Part shown: positions 7,572 to 16,534 of the stretch, one piece after another
Numbering within the stretch: the stretch's first letter is position 1
Layout: each line of letters begins with the position of its first letter
Assembly (NCBI RefSeq): GCF_004320525.1
Contig: NZ_SIHX01000020.1
Span: forward strand, 1-44,915
Direction of reading: 5' to 3'
Source: Arthrobacter sp. S39
GTDB taxonomy: Bacteria; Actinomycetota; Actinomycetes; Actinomycetales; Micrococcaceae
Length of the DNA stretch: 44,915 bases
Translations under genes and position numbers: made by a program
Notes under the pieces: model-generated
What the model was told of the DNA's origin: nothing
Seen by the model: the letters and a program-made list of their open reading frames with translations, nothing else
Databases searched by the model: none

Positions 7572-9602
7572 ATGGCAACGCAGACAGTTGCAAAACCCCG
7601 CACCAGCGTGCGGGTTGGCGTCCAGAAGTTCGGGACGTTCCTGTCCGGGATGATCATGCCCAACATCGGGGCGTTCATCGCCTGGGGCCTCATCACGGCC
7701 CTCTTCATCGAGAAGGGCTGGATCCCCGTCCCGGCATTGGGCGGCTTCGGCGCCAACGCCGAAGGTGTGCCCTATGTTGGCCTCGTCGGCCCCATGATCA
7801 CCTACCTCCTGCCCCTCCTGATCGCCTACACCGGCGGCCGGATGGTCTACGACGTCCGCGGCGGCGTGGTGGGCGCCATCGGCACCATGGGCGTGATCGT
7901 CGGCGCCGGCATCCCGATGTTCATCGGTGCCATGATCATGGGCCCCCTCGGCGGCTGGACCATGAAGAAGATCGATTCGCTCTGGGACGGCAAGATCCGC
8001 CCCGGCTTCGAGATGCTGGTAAACAACTTCTCCGCCGGCATCTGGGGCGGTTTGCTGGCCATGCTGGGCTTCTACGGGATCTCCCCGCTGGTCACGGCCT
8101 TCAGCACTGCCGCCGGCAACGTGGTCCAGTTCCTGGTCAGCAACGGCCTGCTGCCGCTGACCAGCATCTTCATTGAGCCCGCCAAGGTGCTGTTCCTGAA
8201 CAACGCCATCAACCACGGTGTCCTCACCCCGCTGGGCATCCAGCAGTCCCTTGAGCAGGGCAAGTCCATCCTGTTCCTGCTGGAGGCCAACCCCGGCCCC
8301 GGCCTGGGCATTCTGCTCGCGTACATGTTCTTCGGCCGCGGTGCCGCAAAGGCGTCAGCCCCGGGCGCGGCGATCATCCACTTCCTGGGCGGCATCCACG
8401 AAATCTACTTCCCGTACGTCCTGATGCGCCCGCTGCTGATCCTGGCGGCGATTGCAGGCGGCATGACGGGCATCGCCACCCTGGCCATCACCAACTCCGG
8501 CCTCGTGGCGCCGTCCGCTCCCGGGTCCATCATCGCGGTGCTGGCCCAGACCGCCCGCGACAGCTATTTCGGCGTGATCCTCGCGGTCCTGCTCGCCACA
8601 GCAGCTTCCTTTGTCGTCGCGTCGGTGATCCTGAAGACCACCCGCCACAGCGATGAGGGCGACCTCAGCGCCGCCACGTCGAAGATGGAGGACATGAAGG
8701 GCAAAAAGAGTTCAGTCTCCTCAGCCCTGACGGGTGCCGGTGCGGGTGGCGGAGTTGCCGTGATGGCCGGACCGGTCAGGAACATCGTGTTCGCCTGCGA
8801 CGCCGGCATGGGCTCCAGCGCCATGGGAGCCTCGGTGCTGCGGAACAAGATCAAGGCCGCCGGCTTCCCGGACGTCAAGGTCACCAACGCCGCCATCGCC
8901 AACCTGACCGACACCTACGACGTGGTGATCACGCACCAGGACCTGACGGAACGGGCCAAACCTGCAACGTCCAGCGCGGTGCACTACTCCGTGGACAACT
9001 TCATGAGCAGCCCGCGATACGACGAGATTGTTGACCTGGTCAAGAAGAGCAACGCTCCGGAAGCGTCCGACGCCGGTGCTGACGCCGGCCATGGTGCCCA
9101 CGCCGCCGAGACTCCGGCGGACACCGCCCAAGGCGACGGTGCGCCCGCGGCACCCGCCGCCGTCGCGCCGTCCGACATCCTGGTGGCCGACAGCGTCATC
9201 CTCAACGGCACCGCCACCACCCGCGATGACGCGATCGACGAAGCCGGCCGGCTCCTGCTGGCCCGCGGCGCCGTGGACGAGGGCTACATCACGGCAATGC
9301 ACGAGCGTGAGGAGTCCGTGTCCACGTACATGGGCAGCTACCTGGCCATCCCGCACGGCACCAACGCAGCCAAGGACCACATCATGAAGTCCGCCGTCTC
9401 CGTGATCCGCTACCCCGAGGGCATCGACTGGAACGGCAAGCAGGTCAAGTTCGTGGTGGGCGTGGCTGGCATCAACAACGAACACCTCCACATCCTGTCC
9501 TCGATCGCGAAGGTCTTCACCAACAAGGCCCAGGTGGCCCAGCTGGAGGCCGCAACGTCCGTAGATGAAGTCCTGGAGCTGTTCGGAAAGGTCAACGCAT
9601 AG
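7572..9602 (+). CDS. mtlA: mannitol-specific PTS enzyme IICBA
   Basis: Imports and phosphorylates mannitol to mannitol-1-phosphate at the membrane. The 676-residue protein has all three domains fused: a membrane IIC domain (about 15-355, with the conserved GGIHEIYFPYVLM), a IIB domain with phosphocysteine Cys409 in FACDAGMGSS, an Ala/Gly/Asp-rich linker (about 495-535), and a IIA domain with phosphohistidine His595 in AIPHGT. The start at 7572 follows AGGA. It lies 101 bases after the TetR gene and overlaps mtlD by one base. Phosphate should come from the HPr encoded nearby. Confidence 0.95.
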   Translation: MATQTVAKPRTSVRVGVQKFGTFLSGMIMPNIGAFIAWGLITALFIEKGWIPVPALGGFGANAEGVPYVGLVGPMITYLLPLLIAYTGGRMVYDVRGGVVGAIGTMGVIVGAGIPMFIGAMIMGPLGGWTMKKIDSLWDGKIRPGFEMLVNNFSAGIWGGLLAMLGFYGISPLVTAFSTAAGNVVQFLVSNGLLPLTSIFIEPAKVLFLNNAINHGVLTPLGIQQSLEQGKSILFLLEANPGPGLGILLAYMFFGRGAAKASAPGAAIIHFLGGIHEIYFPYVLMRPLLILAAIAGGMTGIATLAITNSGLVAPSAPGSIIAVLAQTARDSYFGVILAVLLATAASFVVASVILKTTRHSDEGDLSAATSKMEDMKGKKSSVSSALTGAGAGGGVAVMAGPVRNIVFACDAGMGSSAMGASVLRNKIKAAGFPDVKVTNAAIANLTDTYDVVITHQDLTERAKPATSSAVHYSVDNFMSSPRYDEIVDLVKKSNAPEASDAGADAGHGAHAAETPADTAQGDGAPAAPAAVAPSDILVADSVILNGTATTRDDAIDEAGRLLLARGAVDEGYITAMHEREESVSTYMGSYLAIPHGTNAAKDHIMKSAVSVIRYPEGIDWNGKQVKFVVGVAGINNEHLHILSSIAKVFTNKAQVAQLEAATSVDEVLELFGKVNA

Positions 9603-10765
9603 TGAAGGCAGTACATTTCGGAGCCGGAAACATCGGCCGCGGCTTTGTGGGGCTGCTGCTGCACCAGGCCGGGTATGAGGTGGTGTTCGCGGACGTTGCC
9701 GAGGACCTCATTGGCCAGCTGGCAGCAGCTGACAGCTACAACGTCCACGAGGTGGGGGAAAACCCCACCGTGCGGACCGTTGACAATTTCCGCGCGCTGA
9801 ACTCGGGCACGCAGGATGCGGAACTCGTCCGGGAGATCGCGACGGCGGACATCGTCACCACCGCAGTGGGCCCGCACATCCTGAAATTCGTGGCGCCCGC
9901 CATCACCAGGGGCATCGCGTCGCGGGAAGCCGGGCTGGCGCCCCTGCAGGTCATGGCCTGCGAGAACGCCATTAACGCCACGGACATCCTGCGCGCCGAG
10001 GTCGCCGGGCTTTGGGACAACGCCGCCGGGTCCCTCGACTCCGCGGCGGTGTTCGCGAACACCGCCGTGGACCGGATCGTGCCCAACCAGGAACCCGGAC
10101 AGGGCCTGGATGTCACGGTGGAGACGTTCTACGAATGGGTCATCGACCGGACGGCGTTCGGCGGCGCGGCACCGGTGATCCCGGGGGCCACGTTCGTGGA
10201 CGAGCTCTCGCCCTACATCGAACGGAAGCTGTTCACGGTCAACACGGGCCACGCCTCCGCGGCGTACCTGGGTTTTGAGGCCGGGCTGGAGAAGATCTCC
10301 GACGCCATGGCCGACCAGGACGTGGCGGAGGACGTCCGCGCAGTCCTGGAGGAAACCAAGCAGCTCCTGGTGGCCAAGCACGGCTTCAGCAACGACGAGC
10401 AGGAGGCCTACGTCCACAAGATCCTGGTCCGGTTCTCCAACCCGCACCTGCCGGACACCGTGAACCGGGTGGGGCGCGCACCGCTGCGCAAGCTCAGCCG
10501 GCACGAACGGTTCATCGGCCCGGCAGCCGAACTGGCCGAGCGCGGGATAGTGCCCGAAGCGCTGCTGGGCGCGATCGCCGCGGCCCTGCGCTTCACCGAC
10601 CCCGGCGACGCCGAGGCCACCGAGCTCGCGCAGATCCTGGCATCGTCCTCACCGGCCGACGCCACGGTTCGGATCACGGGGCTCGCTCCGGACCATCCGC
10701 TGTTCGACGCCGTCTCCACCCTGGTGGAGGAGCGGCAGGCGGAAGCCGCAAAAACCCCCGCCTAG
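9602..10765 (+). CDS. mtlD: mannitol-1-phosphate 5-dehydrogenase
   Basis: Oxidises mannitol-1-phosphate to fructose-6-phosphate with NAD. The 387-residue length and N-terminal Rossmann motif HFGAGNIGRGFVG fit the family; NTGHASAAYLGF near 218-229 and the C-terminal helical domain are also typical. The GTG start shares one base with the mtlA stop codon (TAGTG), so the two are translationally coupled. It completes the pathway mannitol to mannitol-1-phosphate to fructose-6-phosphate. Confidence 0.95.
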   Translation: MKAVHFGAGNIGRGFVGLLLHQAGYEVVFADVAEDLIGQLAAADSYNVHEVGENPTVRTVDNFRALNSGTQDAELVREIATADIVTTAVGPHILKFVAPAITRGIASREAGLAPLQVMACENAINATDILRAEVAGLWDNAAGSLDSAAVFANTAVDRIVPNQEPGQGLDVTVETFYEWVIDRTAFGGAAPVIPGATFVDELSPYIERKLFTVNTGHASAAYLGFEAGLEKISDAMADQDVAEDVRAVLEETKQLLVAKHGFSNDEQEAYVHKILVRFSNPHLPDTVNRVGRAPLRKLSRHERFIGPAAELAERGIVPEALLGAIAAALRFTDPGDAEATELAQILASSSPADATVRITGLAPDHPLFDAVSTLVEERQAEAAKTPA

Positions 10766-10841
10766 ACGCTCTCACACTTCCCGCGGGTTTTGGGCAACCC
10801 TCTCGCAGATCATGCGGGTTTTTCCGGAACCCTCCTGCAAT
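10766..10841. repeat. two 31-32 base intergenic repeat units plus a partial third
   Basis: Two units (10766-10796 and 10797-10828) share the layout CCTCTC/GCTCTC then GCGGGTTTT, and a truncated third begins at 10829 with ACCCTCCTGCA. A related pair is found on the other strand at 14838-14893: over 24 bases (10768-10791 against 14887-14864) 20 are identical. Both sites lie between convergent genes. No coding potential is seen. Confidence 0.6.
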
Positions 10842-10877
10842 CACGACGCCGGCACTCGCCCGAGTGCCGGCGTCGTG
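10842..10877. terminator. bidirectional terminator between mtlD and cycA
   Basis: Seventeen-base perfect arms (10842-10858 and 10861-10877) meet at a two-base centre. The hairpin lies between the convergent mtlD and cycA genes and has no T-run, as in many actinobacterial terminators. Confidence 0.75.
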
Positions 10878-10933
10878 CGTTGCGCTCTACCGCCTCAAAA
10901 GCGGCGGAGGCGGAACCATTGGCGTCAGCTGGA

Positions 10934-12403
10934 TCAGGCGGACGCGGAGACCGAGGAGGTTTCGGCGTCGGCCATTGCCTTCCACTCAGCCACCCGTGCC
11001 TGGTGCAGCGGCGACTTCCGGACCACGGCGTACGCAACTCCCAGCACGGCGAACCAGACGGGCGTCACCAGCAGCGCCGTCAGCGTGTCCGGCTGCGTGG
11101 TGAGTGCCCAGACGAGGAAGGCGAAGAAGGCGAAAACCACCCACACCATCGGAATGCCACCCGGCATCTTAAACGTGGCGTCCTTGTGCAGCTGGGGCCG
11201 GCGCTTCCGGAACACCAGGTAGCTGGCCAGGATGATGGACCATACGAACATAAAGCAGACGGCGGACACGGTGGTGACCATGTCGAAGGCTACGCCCACG
11301 TCCTTGCCCGCGTAGAGCAGGGCCACGCCGGCGAGCAGCAGCACGCAGGACAGGAAAAGGGCGTTCTGCGGGACCTTGCGGCTGGATAGGCGGCCGAAGA
11401 GCTTGGGGGCGTCGCCGTCGTTGGCCAGGCCGAAGACCATGCGTGAGGTGGAGTAGATGCCTGAGTTGGCGGACGACATCGCGGACGTCAGCACCACCAG
11501 GTTGACCACCATCGCGGCCATGCCGAGGCCCGCCAGCGAGAACATGCCGATAAACGGGCTGTGGCCGGCCTGGAACTCGGTCCACGGGGTGACGGACATG
11601 AGGATGATCAGGGCGCCAACGTAGAAGAGCATCACGCGCAGGGGAATGGCGTTGATGGCCCGGGGCAGGTTGTGCTCCGGGTCCTTGGTTTCGGCGGCGG
11701 CGGTGCCCACCAGTTCGATGCCCACAAACGCGAACACGGCGATCTGGAAGCCGGCCACGAAGCCCATGAATTCCTTGGGGAAGAATCCGCCGTGGCTCCA
11801 GAGGTTGCTGAAGCTGGCCGTGCCGGCGTCCGAGGTGAAACCGGTGAAGATCATGACCAGGCCCACCACGATCAGCGCCACGATGGCCACGATCTTGATA
11901 AGTGCGAACCAGAACTCTGTCTCACCAAACGCCTTCACGGTGGGCAGGTTCAGCAGCAGCAGGATCACGATGGTGGCGATGCCGGGGATCCAGAGCTGGA
12001 TGCCGGGCCACAGCTCGTTGGCGTAGCCGGCGATCGCGATCACATCGGCTACGCCCGTCACCACCCAGCAGAACCAGTAGGTCCAGCCGGTGAAGAAGCC
12101 GGCCCACGGACCCAGCAGGTCGCCGGCGAAGTCGCTGAAGGACTTGTAGTTGAGGTTGGACAGCAGCAGCTGCCCCATGGCCCGCATCACAAAAAACAGC
12201 ATGAAGCCGATGATCATGTACACAAAGATCACGGACGGCCCGGCCACCGAAATGGTCTTGCCGGAGCCCATAAACAGGCCGGTGCCGATCGCACCGCCGA
12301 TGGCCAGAAGCTGGATGTGCCGGTTGCTCAGCGAACGTGAAAGGTGGGGCTCGCTGTCCCGGCTGGAGGCAGTTCTCTGCCCCGTGGTGGTCTGCTCAGA
12401 CAT
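10934..12403 (-). CDS. cycA: D-serine/D-alanine/glycine transporter (CycA-type permease)
   Basis: A 12-helix proton-coupled amino-acid permease of the APC superfamily. The N-terminal signature LSNRHIQLLAIGGAIGTGLF, and later FTGWTYWFCWVVTG, FVGIELVG and SSANSGIYSTSRM, are very close to enterobacterial CycA. At 489 residues it is normal length. The ATG at 12403 was preferred over an in-frame TTG two codons upstream, since AAGGA lies nine bases before it. It imports D-alanine, D-serine and glycine in known cases; L-alanine uptake would fit the ald gene in this window. Confidence 0.92.
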   Translation of the reverse strand: MSEQTTTGQRTASSRDSEPHLSRSLSNRHIQLLAIGGAIGTGLFMGSGKTISVAGPSVIFVYMIIGFMLFFVMRAMGQLLLSNLNYKSFSDFAGDLLGPWAGFFTGWTYWFCWVVTGVADVIAIAGYANELWPGIQLWIPGIATIVILLLLNLPTVKAFGETEFWFALIKIVAIVALIVVGLVMIFTGFTSDAGTASFSNLWSHGGFFPKEFMGFVAGFQIAVFAFVGIELVGTAAAETKDPEHNLPRAINAIPLRVMLFYVGALIILMSVTPWTEFQAGHSPFIGMFSLAGLGMAAMVVNLVVLTSAMSSANSGIYSTSRMVFGLANDGDAPKLFGRLSSRKVPQNALFLSCVLLLAGVALLYAGKDVGVAFDMVTTVSAVCFMFVWSIILASYLVFRKRRPQLHKDATFKMPGGIPMVWVVFAFFAFLVWALTTQPDTLTALLVTPVWFAVLGVAYAVVRKSPLHQARVAEWKAMADAETSSVSASA

Positions 12404-12506
12404 GTGCAAAATCCTTCGAGTGGTCCGCCGGGTTGGGTGATGGCGGTTACAAAATCAGCTTTTCCACCGTACACGCACGCCCGCAGGGCTGTGGAATGCT
12501 GGTGGG

Positions 12507-13028
12507 GTGACCCGGAACCCAGGTGCCCTGCCCCCTTTGCTGACTTCCGACGTCGACGGCGGGACCTTCCGCCTCCGGCACGCCTCACCCGCGGACCTCC
12601 CCGCCATTGTGGGCCTGCTTGCCGATGATTCGATGGGCGCCGGCCGCGAGCGTTCCGAGGACATGGCACCTTACGAGCGGGCGTTCGCAGCGATCGACGC
12701 CGATCCTTCCCACCTGCTGGTGGTCGGAGAGTTGGTGCCGGCCGGGGCAGTGGACGGTCCCGTGGTTGCCACGTTTCAGCTGAGCTTCCTGCCCGGCATC
12801 TCGCGGCAGGGGTCGTGGCGCTCGCAGATCGAGGGGGTGCGGGTGGCGGGCAGCCTTCGCGGGCAGGGCATCGGCAACGTGATGGTGCAGTGGGCCATTG
12901 GCGAGTCCCGGCGCCGCGGCTGTTCAATGATGCAGCTGACAACCCACAAATCCCGGAAGGCGGCCCACCGGTTCTACGAGCGGCTGGGGTTTGCTGCCAG
13001 CCATGAGGGCATGAAACTGACGCTCTGA
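12507..13028 (+). CDS. GNAT-family N-acetyltransferase
   Basis: A 173-residue acetyltransferase with the acetyl-CoA loop RGQGIGN (about 121-127), preceded by the beta-strand IEGVRVAGSL and followed by a C-terminal YERLGF element. Substrate is unknown. It starts with GTG and has only a G-rich stretch directly before it. It is divergent from cycA and lies 41 bases upstream of a MarR gene. This three-gene order (acetyltransferase, MarR, MFS exporter) is reminiscent of small resistance loci, but each may be separately transcribed because the MarR gene has its own promoter. Confidence 0.85.
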   Translation: MTRNPGALPPLLTSDVDGGTFRLRHASPADLPAIVGLLADDSMGAGRERSEDMAPYERAFAAIDADPSHLLVVGELVPAGAVDGPVVATFQLSFLPGISRQGSWRSQIEGVRVAGSLRGQGIGNVMVQWAIGESRRRGCSMMQLTTHKSRKAAHRFYERLGFAASHEGMKLTL

Positions 13029-13031
13029 TCC

Positions 13032-13068
13032 TTGACCATTAGGGAACCTAACTGTTAGGCTGCCTAAC
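13032..13068 (+). promoter_or_regulatory. promoter with two tandem operator palindromes upstream of MarR gene
   Basis: A -35 TTGACC (13032-13037) and -10 TAGGCT (13056-13061) precede the ATG at 13070 by eight bases, fitting leaderless transcription. TTAGG-GAA-CCTAA (13039-13051) lies in the spacer, and GTTAGGC-T-GCCTAAC (13054-13068) covers the -10. Both share the TTAGG/CCTAA core, as expected for autorepression by MarR dimers. Confidence 0.65.
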
Positions 13069-13069
13069 G

Positions 13070-13516
13070 ATGACTACGAATGAACGTGACGATTCGCTCC
13101 AGGCCCTTGCCAGCGATTTCCGCGAGGCCCTCCGCCACAGCGTGTACCTTGTCCGGAGGCTCGACTCCGACGGCGAACTCAGCGCAGCCCAGCTCAGCAC
13201 CCTGAAGATGCTGCTGGACGACGGTGTGCGCGTGGGGGAGATCGCGCGGAACCTGGGCGTCAGGGTGCCCAGCGCCACCGAGCAGATCATCAAACTCGAA
13301 AAGGCAGGCCTCGCCCGGCGCGAACCCGACCCCAACGACTCAAGGGCCGTCCGCGTGGTGCTCACCGCCGACGGCCGGGCCGCCGTCGCTGCCGCCAACA
13401 AGAGCCGCAACGCCGTGATGGCGGGCATTCTCAGCTCCCTCAGCGACGCTGACCGCTCGGCCCTGGCGGCCGCCCTGCCCGTCATCGACAAGATCAACGC
13501 CACCCTCCAGAACTGA
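13070..13516 (+). CDS. MarR-family transcriptional regulator
   Basis: A 148-residue winged-helix regulator. The recognition region VGEIARNLGVRVPSATEQII and the wing (ARREPDPNDSRAVRVVLT) are typical of MarR. Two near-identical palindromes cover its own promoter. The MFS exporter gene follows after 27 bases and is probably co-transcribed, so the protein likely represses itself and the exporter until an unknown compound binds. Confidence 0.92.
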   Translation: MTTNERDDSLQALASDFREALRHSVYLVRRLDSDGELSAAQLSTLKMLLDDGVRVGEIARNLGVRVPSATEQIIKLEKAGLARREPDPNDSRAVRVVLTADGRAAVAAANKSRNAVMAGILSSLSDADRSALAAALPVIDKINATLQN

Positions 13517-13543
13517 TCCAGCACTTCACTTAGGAGCATCTCC

Positions 13544-14767
13544 ATGAATGGCCAGCTCGCAGAGACACTGCCGGCAGAAGCAACGCTCGAGGCTGAAAAG
13601 GCCTCGCTGCTCAAGCAACCCAAGGCCGTGTGGGCCACGGCCCTGGCGGCGGTGTTCGCCTTTATGGGCATCGGGCTGGTGGATCCCATCCTGCCCGCGA
13701 TCGCCGTCAACCTGGAGGCAACCCCCAGCGAGGTTTCGCTGCTTTTCACCAGCTACTTCCTGGTGACGGCGGTGGCCATGCTGATCACAGGATTCGTGTC
13801 CTCGCGCATCGGCGGCAAGAAGACCCTCCTGATTGGCCTGGCCGTCATTGTCGTCTTCGCCTCGCTCTCGGGACTGTCGGGAAGCGTTGACCAGCTCGTG
13901 GGGTTCCGCGCCGGCTGGGGCCTGGGCAATGCCCTGTTTGTGGCCACAGCATTGGCGGTCATCGTGGGGGTGGCCAGCGGCGGCGCCGGCACGGCCATCA
14001 TCCTCTACGAGGCCGCCCTCGGCCTGGGTATCTCCCTCGGCCCGCTCCTGGGCGCCCTGCTGGGCGGCTGGCAGTGGCGGGCACCGTTCTTCGGAACTGC
14101 CTTGCTCATGGCCGCGGCCTTTGTGGCCCTGGTGGTGCTGCTTCCCAAGACTGCGCTCCCCGCAGGCAAGGTCCGGCTGCGGGATCCGCTGCTGGCACTG
14201 GGCCACAAGGGGCTGCGCACCACGGCGGCCAGCGGGCTGTTCTACAACTACGGCTTTTTCACCATCCTGGCCTTCACGCCGTTCATTCTCGGCATGGACG
14301 CGTACGGGATCGGAGGAGTGTTCTTCGGCTGGGGCGTTGCCGTGGCGGTCTTCTCCGTGTTTGTGGCGCCCTTGCTGCAGAACCGCTTCGGGGCCGTCCG
14401 TGTCCTGGCCGGAACCCTCCTGGTCCTGATGCTGGACCTGATCGGGCTGGGACTGGCCGCGGGGCACTCGGTGCCCGCCGTCGTCGTTCTTGTCATTGCG
14501 TCCGGTGCGCTGCTGGGCATCAACAACACGATCTACACCGAACTCGCCATGGGTGTTTCTGATTCGCCGCGGCCCGTGGCCTCCGCCGGCTACAACTTTG
14601 TTCGCTGGATGGGTGGGGCGCTGGCCCCGTTTGCCGCCGCGCAGCTGGGTGAGCATTTCGGTCCGCAGGTCCCCTTCTTTGCCGGGGCACTGGCGATGGC
14701 GGCTGCCATCGTCATTGCGCTGGTTGGCCGGAAGTACCTGACTGCGCACGAGCCGCACCTGGTGTAG
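13544..14767 (+). CDS. MFS transporter, drug-efflux type
   Basis: A 407-residue, 12-helix major facilitator protein. Near the N-terminus is GIGLVDPILPAIAVNL, the motif at the first helix of DHA1 proton antiporters; SSRIGGKKTLL stands in the loop-2 position. The start follows AGGAG eight bases upstream. As the second gene after a MarR regulator with tandem operators it is probably an inducible exporter of a toxic organic compound. Substrate cannot be told. Confidence 0.88.
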   Translation: MNGQLAETLPAEATLEAEKASLLKQPKAVWATALAAVFAFMGIGLVDPILPAIAVNLEATPSEVSLLFTSYFLVTAVAMLITGFVSSRIGGKKTLLIGLAVIVVFASLSGLSGSVDQLVGFRAGWGLGNALFVATALAVIVGVASGGAGTAIILYEAALGLGISLGPLLGALLGGWQWRAPFFGTALLMAAAFVALVVLLPKTALPAGKVRLRDPLLALGHKGLRTTAASGLFYNYGFFTILAFTPFILGMDAYGIGGVFFGWGVAVAVFSVFVAPLLQNRFGAVRVLAGTLLVLMLDLIGLGLAAGHSVPAVVVLVIASGALLGINNTIYTELAMGVSDSPRPVASAGYNFVRWMGGALAPFAAAQLGEHFGPQVPFFAGALAMAAAIVIALVGRKYLTAHEPHLV

Positions 14768-14790
14768 CCGGGCGCGGTGCCGCCGGGAAC

Positions 14791-14832
14791 AGCAAACCCT
14801 CCTTCACCTCGTCGGGTGAAAGAGGGTTTGCT
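14791..14832 (+). terminator. terminator after MFS exporter gene
   Basis: AGCAAACCCTC (14791-14801) pairs with 14822-14832, and TTCACC (14803-14808) with GGTGAA (14815-14820). One mismatch separates the two helices. GTTTTCTG follows on the plus strand. Confidence 0.75.
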
Positions 14833-14837
14833 GTTTT

Positions 14838-14893
14838 CTGCAGAAAGTGAGAGAGGGTCCGGTAAAACCTGCAGAAAGTGAGAGAGCGTCCGG
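14838..14893. repeat. tandem 25-base repeat, period 31
   Basis: CTGCAGAAAGTGAGAGAG followed by GTCCGG occurs at 14838-14862 and 14869-14893, with 24 of 25 bases identical. It lies between two convergent genes, just after a terminator, and is related on the opposite strand to the repeat after mtlD (10766-10841). Confidence 0.7.
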
Positions 14894-14894
14894 G

Positions 14895-16331
14895 TCAGGC
14901 GGCAGAGCCCTTGCGGACGAACAGCGTCTCGGCCTGCTCCAGGGACATGCCGTTGGTCTCGGGCACCTTGAACATCACAAAGAAGAACGACGCCGCTGCG
15001 AACAATGCGTACATGGCGTAGGTCAGCGGCAGCGAAGCGGCTGCCATCACGGGGAAGCTGAGCGTGATGGCGAAGTTGGCTACCCACTGCGCTGCTGCGG
15101 CCAGGCCCAGGGCGCGGGCCCGGATCCGGGACGGGAAGATCTCGCCGAGCAGCACCCAGACCAGCGGGCCCCAGGACGCGCCGAAGCTGACCACAAAGAT
15201 GTTGGCTGCAACCAGGGCAACCGGACCCCAGGCGCCCGGCAGGGAGATCTCGGAGCCGGAGCCAACCGCCGAGGCGAACGCCACGGCCATGGTGCCCAGC
15301 GAAACCGCCATGCCGATGGAGCCGGCCAGCAGGATGGGGCGGCGGCCGATCCGGTCCACCAGGGCGATGGCCACGAGGGTCACCAGGATGTTGGTGACGG
15401 AGGTGGCCACGGAGATCGTGAGCGAGTCCTTCTCCTGGAACCCGACAGCCTTCCACAGGGTGGTGGAGTAGTAGAAGATCACGTTGATGCCCACGAACTG
15501 CTGCAGGACGGAGAGGATGATGCCGATCCAGACCACTGCCTGCAGTCCGAAGGTCTTGCCGCGGAGCGAGCCTTTCTGGCCGGCCAGTTTGTCCTCTTCG
15601 ATCGCGTCCTGGATCTCGCGGATGTGCCGGTCGGTGTCCTCGGACGGGGCGATGGAGTCAAACACCTGGCGGGCTTCGTCTTCCTTGCCCTGGACCACCA
15701 GGAACCGCGGTGATTCCGGCAGGGTGTAGGCGATCCAGCCATAGACCACGGCCGGGACAGCGGCGGCGAGGAACATCCAGCGCCAGGCCTCGACGCCCAG
15801 CCAGAAGGCCTGGTCCGCCCCGCCGGCGCTGGTGGCGAACAGGGCGTCGGACAGGAGTGCGGCGAAGATACCGGTGGTGATGGCCAGCTGCTGCAGCGAG
15901 GCCAGCCGGCCGCGGACCTGGCGCGGCGAAATCTCGGAAATATAGGCCGGCGCGATCACCGATGCCAGGCCGATGCCGAGGCCGCCCACCAGGCGCCAAA
16001 AAATCAGGTCCCAGACGCCGAACGCGAAGCCGGTGCCGATGGCGCTGACCAGGAACAGCAGTGCGCCGAGTTTCATGGCAGGGATGCGGCCGTAGCGGTC
16101 AGCGACCTTGCCGGCGAGGAAGGCACCCGCGGCGCAGCCCAGCAGGGCGATGGCCACGGCGAAACCGGTGACGGCCTCGGAGAGTGCGAATTCGTCCTTG
16201 ATGGCGTCGACTGCGCCGTTCACCACGGAGGAGTCAAAGCCGAACAGGAAGCCACCCACCGCGCCTGCCAGTGCCAGCCAGATCACCCGCTGGGGTATTT
16301 TGGCGGTTGTCTGCTCCTTGGCGGTGGACAT
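14895..16331 (-). CDS. MFS sugar porter (sugar/proton symporter)
   Basis: A 478-residue member of the sugar porter family. Signatures are complete: FGFDSSVVNGA in helix 1, ADRYGR, PAYISEISPRQVRGRL, PESPRFLV, QQFVGINVIFYYS, DRIGRRP, GPLVWVLLGEIFP and PETNG. These place it with bacterial glucose, xylose or inositol permeases. The start at 16331 has GGGAG four bases before it. The specific sugar is not visible, and no catabolic sugar genes are adjacent. Confidence 0.92.
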   Translation of the reverse strand: MSTAKEQTTAKIPQRVIWLALAGAVGGFLFGFDSSVVNGAVDAIKDEFALSEAVTGFAVAIALLGCAAGAFLAGKVADRYGRIPAMKLGALLFLVSAIGTGFAFGVWDLIFWRLVGGLGIGLASVIAPAYISEISPRQVRGRLASLQQLAITTGIFAALLSDALFATSAGGADQAFWLGVEAWRWMFLAAAVPAVVYGWIAYTLPESPRFLVVQGKEDEARQVFDSIAPSEDTDRHIREIQDAIEEDKLAGQKGSLRGKTFGLQAVVWIGIILSVLQQFVGINVIFYYSTTLWKAVGFQEKDSLTISVATSVTNILVTLVAIALVDRIGRRPILLAGSIGMAVSLGTMAVAFASAVGSGSEISLPGAWGPVALVAANIFVVSFGASWGPLVWVLLGEIFPSRIRARALGLAAAAQWVANFAITLSFPVMAAASLPLTYAMYALFAAASFFFVMFKVPETNGMSLEQAETLFVRKGSAA

Positions 16332-16479
16332 GGTGCTCCCTGGGTTTGGGGTTGGGTGGATGCGGTGCGGACATCGTCGGCTGCGGTACCGGCAGACGGC
16401 CGGCGCACACGCGCTAAACAGTGTGGCACGTCACCGCCCGTGGTTCCACTTAGGGACTCTTGCCCCCTGAAAACAGAAA

Positions 16480-16512
16480 GACGACGACGGCGGATGCGCC
16501 GCCGTCGTCGTC
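16480..16512 (-). terminator. terminator after DHA2 exporter gene
   Basis: Fourteen-base perfect arms (16480-16493 and 16499-16512) enclose a five-base loop. Reading the minus strand, a T-rich tail (CTTTCTGTTTTC) follows, so this ends the DHA2 exporter transcript. Confidence 0.85.
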
Positions 16513-16534
16513 CTCCGTTTCAGAGCTGGGGACC

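Noticed and set aside
14838..14893. CRISPR-like array
   Set aside because: Only two copies with a six-base gap, no spacers of protospacer size and no cas genes nearby. It is a short tandem repeat.
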